Source: Arenicola marina (Eukaryota; Annelida; Polychaeta; Arenicolidae). From it: 64,000 nt of DNA. Positions 63,101-64,000 of this stretch are shown here, in pieces. Below the pieces are notes generated by a model, which saw nothing but the letters and a program-made list of their open reading frames with translations, was not told the DNA's origin and searched no databases. The DNA lies in assembly GCA_964019135.1 (NCBI GenBank), contig OZ025256.1:23939911-24003910 (forward strand), in the 5' to 3' direction. Each line of letters opens with the position of its first letter. Positions within the stretch are counted from its first letter, which is position 1. The translations under genes were made by a program, and so were the position numbers.

Positions 63101-63862
63101 ACTTCCTGTCTCCATAGTTACCCTGTGTTGACTGTGTCTCCATGCCTACCCTGTGTTGACTTCCTGTTTTCATAGTTACCGAGTTGACTTCCGGTATCCA
63201 TGGTTACCCTGTGTTGACTGCCTGTCTCCATGGTTACCCTGTGTTGACTGCCTGTCCATGATTGCCCTGTGTTGACTTCCTGTCTTCATGCCTACCCTGT
63301 GTTGACTGCCTGTCTCCATGGTTACCCTGTGTTGACTGCCTGTCTCCATGGTTACCCTGTGTTGACTTCCTTTCTCTATAGTTAACCTGTGTTGACTTCC
63401 GATTTCCATGGTTACCCTGTGTTGAATGCCTGTCTCCATGGTTACCCTGTGTTGACTTCCTTTCTCTATAGTTAACCTGTGTCGACTTCCGATTTCCATG
63501 GTTACCCTTTGTTGACTGCCTGTCCATGATTGCCCTGTGTTGATTTCCTGTCTCCAAAGTTACCCTCTGTTGACTGTGTCTCCATGCCTACCCTGTGTTG
63601 ACTTCCTATGTCCATAGTTACCCTGTGTTGACTTCCAGTCTCCATGGTTACCCTGTGTTGACTGCCTGTCTCCATGGTTACCCTGTGTTGACTGCCTGTT
63701 GCCTGCCGTTACCAGGTTGAAGCGGACGTCGCCTACCGCCTACTGTGACTGCTGGGAGAAGTGCAAGTGTCGCTCACTGATCGCCGGAAACCAGAACTCT
63801 CGCTTCGACCTCCTCAACAAGCTCCTGACCGAGACCGACCTCGTCACGCTGCCCAATTCAAG
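21127..63862 (+). CDS. UBR5: E3 ubiquitin-protein ligase UBR5 (HYD/EDD), first 25 coding exons
   Basis: UBR5 is a large, mainly nuclear HECT-type E3 ligase that recognises N-degrons through its UBR box. Twenty-five exons encode about 1,359 residues in an order collinear with vertebrate UBR5. The start is [20 protein letters not shown], essentially the vertebrate N-terminus, which fixes the ATG (A at -3). The UBA domain is at residues ~194-240 (exons 5-7). A WD/RCC1-propeller-like region covers roughly 350-900, and a Gly-rich linker lies in exon 21. The UBR zinc box is at ~1262-1329, with all the Cys/His of CCNDSC, CRTCG, CCCTEC, CHKGHDC and CDCWEKCKC intact. MLLE and HECT domains are past the window. 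One base is missing in exon 9. At least eight introns carry junction-spanning minisatellites. Confidence 0.96.
21189..21959. other. 5' part of UBR5 intron 1
   Basis: Unique AT-rich sequence plus a C-run near 21297-21309. No gene recognised. Confidence 0.5.
21960..22775. mobile_element. Foldback element with tandem 138-bp arm repeats
   Basis: Left end ggtccgtctaattaccgaag and right end cttaggtaattagacgtacc are inverted. Between them, ccgaagggggct-type sequence on the left faces several inverted copies (agcccccttcggtaaat) on the right. The right arm contains three tandem 138-bp units (aaatgaatgatttgccat at ~22314, 22452 and 22590). No transposase. Confidence 0.65.
22776..25012. other. 3' part of UBR5 intron 1
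   Basis: Holds two similar ~60-bp segments (ttgctactgatgggaagtt at ~22852 and 22904) and a perfect 18-bp hairpin at 24098-24138. Near 24480-24560 there is a sequence (cttatacaccagaaattacgg) like the end of a common animal MITE, without a clear partner. No coding exon found. Confidence 0.45.
24098..24138. repeat. Perfect 18-bp inverted repeat, 5-nt loop
   Basis: tgttgcattagtatggaa, loop cccac, then the exact complement. Function unknown. Confidence 0.8.
25013..25136 (+). CDS. UBR5: UBR5 exon 2
   Basis: Begins after ctttccag and ends at gtaagt, phase 0. Encodes [12 protein letters not shown]...[15 protein letters not shown], matching LREVSEKL...GPNHAAFLLE of vertebrates. Confidence 0.93.
25137..25560. 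other. UBR5 intron 2
   Basis: Unique AT-rich sequence with no array. Confidence 0.5.
25561..25634 (+). CDS. UBR5: UBR5 exon 3
   Basis: Begins after tgtttgcag; donor gtaagt at 25635. Encodes [18 protein letters not shown]..., matching DGRVCRIGFSVQPDRLEL. Phase 2 end. Confidence 0.93.
25985..27115. repeat. 73-bp minisatellite in UBR5 intron 3 (~15.5 copies)
   Basis: Unit gatccc(c/a)cagtctgtcta...gcacccgccattgctccgcc...aatgtggcct. The array runs right up to the exon 4 acceptor, whose upstream bases (gatcccacagtctgtctacc) are unit sequence. Intronic open frames on the minus strand are by-products. Confidence 0.93.
27123..27239 (+). CDS. UBR5: UBR5 exon 4
   Basis: Begins after tacccgcag and ends at gtcagt, phase 2. 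Encodes [20 protein letters not shown]...VDPTAG, a poorly conserved linker, placed by phase and position. Confidence 0.85.
27262..27590. repeat. 16-bp minisatellite in UBR5 intron 4 (~20 copies)
   Basis: Unit ggtgacctgtgttcac and variants fill most of the intron between exons 4 and 5. No exon sequence is included. Confidence 0.92.
27611..27836 (+). CDS. UBR5: UBR5 exon 5 (start of UBA)
   Basis: Begins after cctttcag and ends at gtcagt, phase 0. Encodes an Ala/Asn-rich linker, [15 protein letters not shown] and HVPEELISQ, the first UBA residues. Confidence 0.93.
27837..28315. repeat. ~30-bp minisatellite starting at exon 5 donor (~15 copies)
   Basis: Units of gtgtgaaggggcggggcttatgtctgatga begin with the donor itself (gtcagtgtgaagg). 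Some units contain ccagtaagtg, a donor-like word. Unit lengths vary. Confidence 0.88.
28538..28597 (+). CDS. UBR5: UBR5 exon 6 (UBA)
   Basis: Begins after ctttgcag and ends at gtgagt: 20 codons, [20 protein letters not shown], nearly identical to vertebrate UBA sequence. Confidence 0.95.
28806..28899 (+). CDS. UBR5: UBR5 exon 7 (UBA end, acidic)
   Basis: Begins after ttctaatag. Encodes [20 protein letters not shown] then an Asp-rich run ending PYMS, phase 1. The last ~15 nt (CCCCTACATGTCAG) seed the downstream array. Confidence 0.95.
28885..31930. repeat. ~30-43-bp minisatellite spanning exon 7 donor (~70 copies)
   Basis: Unit: cccctacatgtcag (exon end), gtcagtgtcaggatcc (donor side), then taaaacacaaacaa. 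Exon-identical ends sit before GT in most units. A 417-bp block recurs (e.g. 30583 and 31000). The last ~200 bp is diverged. Confidence 0.95.
31931..32300. other. Unique segment between two arrays of UBR5 intron 7
   Basis: Includes a 14-base G-run near 32078 and AT-rich unique sequence. No gene. Confidence 0.5.
32305..34590. repeat. 43-bp minisatellite before exon 8 (~53 copies)
   Basis: Unit gtgttatgacgcggtgttgg + actgttgtgacgctgtgtgtgat, very homogeneous, with occasional 41-bp units. A ten-unit block (428 bp) recurs near 33772 and 34200. It ends ~20 bp before the exon 8 acceptor and contains no exon sequence. Confidence 0.95.
34609..34743 (+). CDS. UBR5: UBR5 exon 8
   Basis: Begins after tgtttgcag. 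Encodes [20 protein letters not shown] and [18 protein letters not shown]; matches [20 protein letters not shown]. Phase 1 end at gtgagg. Confidence 0.95.
34719..35670. repeat. G-rich minisatellite spanning exon 8 donor (gap inside)
   Basis: Unit: the last ~25 nt of exon 8 (GGGCGGGCCAACCGGTCCAG + GGCAG), gtgag, and a G-run of variable length. About 20 units are visible on the two sides of the 200-N gap. Copy number is uncertain. Confidence 0.93.
35131..35330. other. Assembly gap (200 N)
   Basis: Exactly 200 N inside a G-rich tandem array, presumably a nominal gap length rather than a measured one. Confidence 0.99.
35841..36045 (+). CDS. UBR5: UBR5 exon 9 (frame broken by one missing base)
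   Basis: Begins after ctgtgtcag. The 5' half reads [20 protein letters not shown] in the frame set by exon 8. The 3' half reads [15 protein letters not shown] only in the next frame, which is the one exon 10 needs. Both halves are conserved in UBR5. One extra base around the CCC run at 35975-35977 would reconcile them. Likely a sequencing or assembly error, or a null allele. Confidence 0.88.
36083..36345 (+). mobile_element. tRNA-derived SINE
   Basis: Pol III A box tagctcagtgg (36091) and B-box-like ggttccagccc (36162), followed by gtctgtgtggtcgcaggata and a tail ending near caaccactg. Two nearly collinear relatives are at 60640-60860 and, partly, 13515. In UBR5 intron 9. Confidence 0.75.
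36559..36681 (+). CDS. UBR5: UBR5 exon 10
   Basis: Begins after gtttacag and ends at gtaggc, 41 codons. Encodes [20 protein letters not shown] and [14 protein letters not shown], matching the GALYSELLAV...LYQWKW propeller segment. Confidence 0.94.
36730..36920. repeat. ~30-bp minisatellite in UBR5 intron 10 (~5-6 copies)
   Basis: Units of ggttgctatgtaagtgcgcg + tgttattgg, containing gtaagt but no exon sequence. Confidence 0.85.
36936..37046 (+). CDS. UBR5: UBR5 exon 11
   Basis: Begins after ctcgccag and ends at gtacgt, 37 codons. Encodes [20 protein letters not shown] then [12 protein letters not shown]; aligned to LHHPRATFLGLTNEKIVLLS. Confidence 0.92.
37069..38812. repeat. 24-bp C/T-rich minisatellite in UBR5 intron 11 (~72 copies)
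   Basis: Unit ctcaccccgcctcgcccgtctcca, strongly strand-asymmetric (C+T on the transcript). Being eight codons long it keeps long frames open in both directions. No exon sequence is included. Confidence 0.95.
38842..38955. repeat. Three-copy 34-38-bp repeat spanning exon 12 acceptor
   Basis: gtcgcgcag|GTGTCTA at 38867, a copy with the AG changed (gtcgcgatggtgtcta) at 38901, then the real acceptor with exon start at 38948. A small acceptor-type array. Confidence 0.75.
38948..39105 (+). CDS. UBR5: UBR5 exon 12
   Basis: Begins after gtcgcgcag; donor gtaagt at 39106, phase 2. Encodes [18 protein letters not shown]...[18 protein letters not shown], matching ATWVDETLSSVASKLEH...YTCAQLENSLYWW. Confidence 0.95.
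39061..39375. repeat. 64-bp minisatellite spanning exon 12 donor (5 donors)
   Basis: About 45 exon nt (TACACCTGCGCCCGCCTCGA...) plus gtaagtagcgttgaatgc. GT donors at 39106, 39170, 39234, 39298 and 39363. Confidence 0.95.
39388..41997. repeat. 39-bp minisatellite spanning exon 13 acceptor (~67 copies)
   Basis: Unit GGGGATCATGCC (exon start), taacagagttg, then tttatctctctcacag. It holds a branch-point-like ctaac, a pyrimidine tract and AG. Some units are 37 bp (one tc pair fewer), including the one next to exon 13. A 737-bp block is duplicated (e.g. cacgggggga at 40361 and 41098). Confidence 0.97.
41986..42288 (+). CDS. UBR5: UBR5 exon 13
   Basis: The last acceptor of the array (41985) joins TG|G in frame to exon 12: [20 protein letters not shown], ...[20 protein letters not shown] and [20 protein letters not shown]. 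Matches WGVVPFSQRKKMLEKAR of vertebrates. Phase 2 end at gtgagt. Confidence 0.95.
42338..42478. repeat. ~40-bp minisatellite before exon 14 (~3.5 copies)
   Basis: Unit aactgttgtgttgtgattgc + tgcaccccgctgaccggtg. The final partial unit merges into the exon 14 acceptor (ttgttgacag). Confidence 0.88.
42479..42615 (+). CDS. UBR5: UBR5 exon 14
   Basis: Begins after gttgacag and ends at gtaagt, phase 1. Encodes [20 protein letters not shown] then [17 protein letters not shown], matching PPPSPASTCSD. Confidence 0.92.
42745..43712. repeat. ~35-37-bp minisatellite in UBR5 intron 14 (~26 copies)
   Basis: Unit cacccctggctgccgtaccc-like + cggggcacctctccct. More divergent after ~43240, with C-runs. No exon sequence is included. 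Confidence 0.9.
43739..43860 (+). CDS. UBR5: UBR5 exon 15
   Basis: Begins after acctccag. Encodes [20 protein letters not shown] and [20 protein letters not shown] plus K, matching VVFVEDVKNVPVGKVLK. Phase 0 end at gtgggt. Confidence 0.94.
43849..44035. repeat. 21-28-bp minisatellite spanning exon 15 donor (~7 copies)
   Basis: Exon end GTGTTAAAG plus gtgggtcagtgc is repeated. Later copies expand to ~28 bp (acaggccccgtgtataaggt). Confidence 0.88.
44109..44454 (+). CDS. UBR5: UBR5 exon 16
   Basis: Begins after gttccag. Encodes [20 protein letters not shown], a Gly/Ala/Ser-rich insert with nine consecutive Ala (GCC run), then [16 protein letters not shown] and [12 protein letters not shown]. 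The flanks match vertebrate UBR5; the insert is lineage-specific. Phase 1 end. Confidence 0.94.
44688..45890. repeat. 41-bp minisatellite inside UBR5 intron 16 (~29 copies)
   Basis: Unit gtgagctccctaagagtgtc + aactg(t/g)caaggactacttgac, highly homogeneous with two main variants (gtcaagg, ggcaagg). It lies more than 200 bp from both exon borders. Confidence 0.96.
46152..46306 (+). CDS. UBR5: UBR5 exon 17
   Basis: Begins after tcggcag and ends at gtcagt, phase 0. Encodes [40 protein letters not shown] and [11 protein letters not shown]. Confidence 0.94.
46312..46695. repeat. 46-bp minisatellite in UBR5 intron 17 (~8 copies)
   Basis: Unit ccccggggctacggtgtcaa + ggggaccgctagcactctcg + cccgct, starting just after the exon 17 donor. 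No exon sequence. Confidence 0.92.
46790..46990. repeat. 14-bp repeat in UBR5 intron 17 (~14 copies)
   Basis: Unit ttgaccctggatca and variants, ending ~20 bp before exon 18. Confidence 0.9.
47012..47203 (+). CDS. UBR5: UBR5 exon 18
   Basis: Begins after tgttgcag and ends at gtgagt, 64 codons. Encodes [34 protein letters not shown] and [11 protein letters not shown], matching PIILRDGNGTIYPMAKDC. Confidence 0.95.
47144..47412. repeat. Exon 18 end plus donor duplicated (2 full, 1 partial copy)
   Basis: CTGCCCCACGTGGGTCCCGG through ATGGCGCTAGAG and gtgagt recurs 129 bp downstream (47273). A third, internally deleted copy starts at 47390 and lacks the donor. Confidence 0.93.
47413..48122. other. 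Unique part of UBR5 intron 18
   Basis: AT-rich unique sequence. I see no exon or recognisable element. Confidence 0.45.
48123..48487 (+). mobile_element. Retroposed insert with poly(A) and 11-bp target duplication
   Basis: Direct repeats aatgacttgga at 48123-48133 and 48477-48487 flank a ~343-bp insert ending in AATAAA (~48449), gcatttcgttt and a poly(A) run, the signature of LINE-mediated retroposition. It contains an open frame of up to 89 codons (48124-48393), rich in Lys/Arg, whose ATG lies in the target duplication. The insert is therefore probably the 5'-truncated 3' end of some mRNA or retroelement. Parent not recognised. Confidence 0.75.
48552..48633 (+). CDS. UBR5: UBR5 exon 19
   Basis: Begins after ccctcgcag and ends at gtgggt, phase 1. 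Encodes [20 protein letters not shown] then SSLEHEE, matching QTLMQHILRCDYEACRQYLMNLE. Confidence 0.93.
48780..49025 (-). mobile_element. LINE (non-LTR retrotransposon) C-terminal fragment
   Basis: Minus-strand translation contains [20 protein letters not shown] and then [20 protein letters not shown]. This resembles the EDEYHFLF-CPLY-DIR motif typical of the C-terminus of non-LTR retrotransposon polyproteins. Short decayed piece in UBR5 intron 19. Confidence 0.55.
49245..49295 (+). mobile_element. SINE tail fragment
   Basis: ccagaattggttaaagcgtc + ctgaatatacaa resembles the 3' segment of the SINE copies at 13574 and 60815. It lies just before exon 20. Confidence 0.45.
49306..49431 (+). CDS. 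UBR5: UBR5 exon 20
   Basis: Begins after tgtttcag. Encodes [40 protein letters not shown] and PP, phase 1. Matches [22 protein letters not shown]. Confidence 0.94.
49421..55013. repeat. 38/34-bp minisatellite spanning exon 20 donor (~150 copies)
   Basis: Unit: CGAACCCCCAG (exon end), gtaacatgccacctcc, optional ctcc, then gtcatca. The 4-bp ctcc difference gives two unit classes. Minor classes have cccgg|gtaac or accacc. The largest array in the window. Confidence 0.97.
55105..56232. repeat. 28-bp minisatellite before exon 21 (~40 copies)
   Basis: Unit catataacgtgtcgttcctt + acattgat, almost invariant. It ends ~80 bp before exon 21; no exon sequence. Confidence 0.97.
56314..56709 (+). CDS. 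UBR5: UBR5 exon 21 (Gly-rich linker)
   Basis: Begins after gtcattcag; donor gtgggt at 56710. A Gly-rich stretch of ~35 residues encoded by GGC/GGG repeats precedes [35 protein letters not shown] and [20 protein letters not shown] and W-PDPP match vertebrate UBR5. Phase 1 at both ends. Confidence 0.93.
56710..57033. other. UBR5 intron 21
   Basis: Unique sequence. cccagttggtaagcggactg near 56838 vaguely resembles a tRNA A-box region, but no cloverleaf or B box is apparent. Confidence 0.4.
57034..57283 (+). CDS. UBR5: UBR5 exon 22
   Basis: Begins after ggttacag; donor gtaggt at 57284, phase 2. Encodes [20 protein letters not shown], a Gly/Val-rich run, [20 protein letters not shown] and [12 protein letters not shown]; matches ILKLLCD...LLSAK. 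Confidence 0.94.
57227..59587. repeat. 72-bp minisatellite spanning exon 22 donor (33 copies)
   Basis: 57 exon nt (GCTGCTCTGTGACAACCCCA... GCCAG) plus ~15 intron nt (gtaggtctgtctgag). First donor 57284, last 59588: exactly 32 x 72 bp, so copies differ by substitutions only. A TAG lies in each donor (gtaggt). Confidence 0.97.
59673..60625. repeat. 48-bp minisatellite in UBR5 intron 22 (~20 copies)
   Basis: Unit gttgctatcacaatatgccc + cacgtcggtgtggcttagcc + tactgtac. Sixteen codons long, hence long open frames on both strands. No exon sequence. Confidence 0.95.
60640..60865 (+). mobile_element. tRNA-derived SINE, 5'-truncated
   Basis: B box ggttcgatccc at 60686, then gtctgtgtggtcgcaggata, gttacccccggggacatggc and ccattgacgcgatatgacca, ending in acaaccaaccgaccaacc. 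Same family as 36083-36345; the A-box half is missing, replaced by the array. Confidence 0.75.
61004..61244 (+). CDS. UBR5: UBR5 exon 23 (start of UBR box)
   Basis: Begins after cacacag and ends at gtaacg, phase 0. Encodes [20 protein letters not shown] then [20 protein letters not shown] and GDEHINQ, the first zinc-ligand Cys of the UBR box. Confidence 0.95.
61325..62735. repeat. ~29-bp minisatellite before exon 24 (~48 copies)
   Basis: Unit aggctgctatcacaatgccc + tggttctgt, with variants ctaggacctgg. It runs to 10 bp before the real acceptor (gtttctcctcag). Each unit ends ttctgtag, itself a weak acceptor-like word. Confidence 0.93.
62745..62836 (+). CDS. UBR5: UBR5 exon 24 (UBR box)
   Basis: Begins after ctcctcag; donor gtaagt, phase 2. 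Encodes [20 protein letters not shown] then [10 protein letters not shown], the dense Cys/His core of the UBR zinc fold. Confidence 0.96.
63010..63712. repeat. ~30-bp minisatellite before exon 25 (~22 copies)
   Basis: Unit tgactgcctgtctccatggt + taccctgtgt. The repeating gttacc...gttgac resembles the real junction gttaccag|GTTGAAG, so this may be a degenerate acceptor-spanning array. Confidence 0.88.
63716..63862 (+). CDS. UBR5: UBR5 exon 25 (UBR box end)
   Basis: Begins after cgttaccag. Encodes [40 protein letters not shown] and DLVTLPNSR, nearly identical to vertebrates. Donor gtcaaa at 63863, phase 2. Later exons are outside the window. Confidence 0.93.
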
Positions 63863-64000
63863 GTCAAACCACTTCTTTCTTACCTATATCTGCCAAAGAG
63901 AAGGTCAAGTCCCTTCTTTGTTAACTATATCTTCAAAATTCAAAGTCAAAACCTTTCTTTGTTGGTTATTTCTGCCAAATTGAAGGTCAAAACCTTCCTT
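63850..64000. repeat. ~42-bp minisatellite spanning exon 25 donor (3.5 copies, continues)
   Basis: CCAATTCAAG|gtcaaaccacttc is followed by gccaaagagaaggtcaagtc, aaattcaaagtcaaaacc and gccaaattgaaggtcaaaac. Donor-type array cut by the window end. Confidence 0.8.

Overview
This is a eukaryotic (metazoan) genomic window, with no bacterial or viral gene organisation. It carries parts of two conserved animal genes on the + strand, split into short exons (60-400 bp) by introns packed with minisatellites. GC-rich exons, tRNA-derived SINEs, several non-autonomous DNA transposons and an extreme load of intronic minisatellites suggest an invertebrate, probably marine. My best guess is a lancelet (amphioxus). 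That rests partly on a recollection that minisatellites overlapping exon-intron borders were described in amphioxus, so treat it as provisional.

Layout. (1) 1-15325: 3' part of a peroxisomal acyl-CoA oxidase gene (ACOX1-like). Twelve exons (986-15325) encode about 571 residues, ending in the peroxisomal signal Ala-Arg-Leu; the first exons lie upstream of the window. (2) 15326-21126: intergenic DNA with four foldback (MITE-like) transposons, one of which ends about 0.8 kb before the next start codon. (3) 21127-64000: 5' part of a UBR5 (HYD/EDD) E3 ubiquitin ligase gene. Twenty-five coding exons cover the N-terminus, UBA domain, propeller-like region and the whole UBR box. The C-terminal MLLE and HECT domains lie beyond the window. 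The two gene products have no obvious functional link.

The outstanding feature is the kind of minisatellite. In at least 13 introns the repeat unit spans an exon-intron junction. Most arrays amplify the 3' end of the upstream exon with its GT donor. Three clear arrays amplify a 3' splice site with the start of the downstream exon. One intron (39106-41985) has both: five donor copies at its 5' end and about 67 acceptor copies at its 3' end. Copy number runs from two (3096-3200, apparently newborn) to about 150 (49421-55013), giving several hundred near-identical candidate splice sites in two genes. Other arrays sit inside introns and do not visibly include exon sequence. Several arrays have higher-order duplications (204, 417, 428, 592 and 737 bp), pointing to recurrent block duplication.

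Caveats: a 200-base gap (35131-35330) interrupts one array, and a one-base deletion near 35975-35977 breaks the UBR5 frame in an otherwise conserved exon. Array lengths may be mis-assembled. The very long open frames in the arrays (up to 634 codons) are by-products of repeats whose length is a multiple of three and are not annotated as genes.
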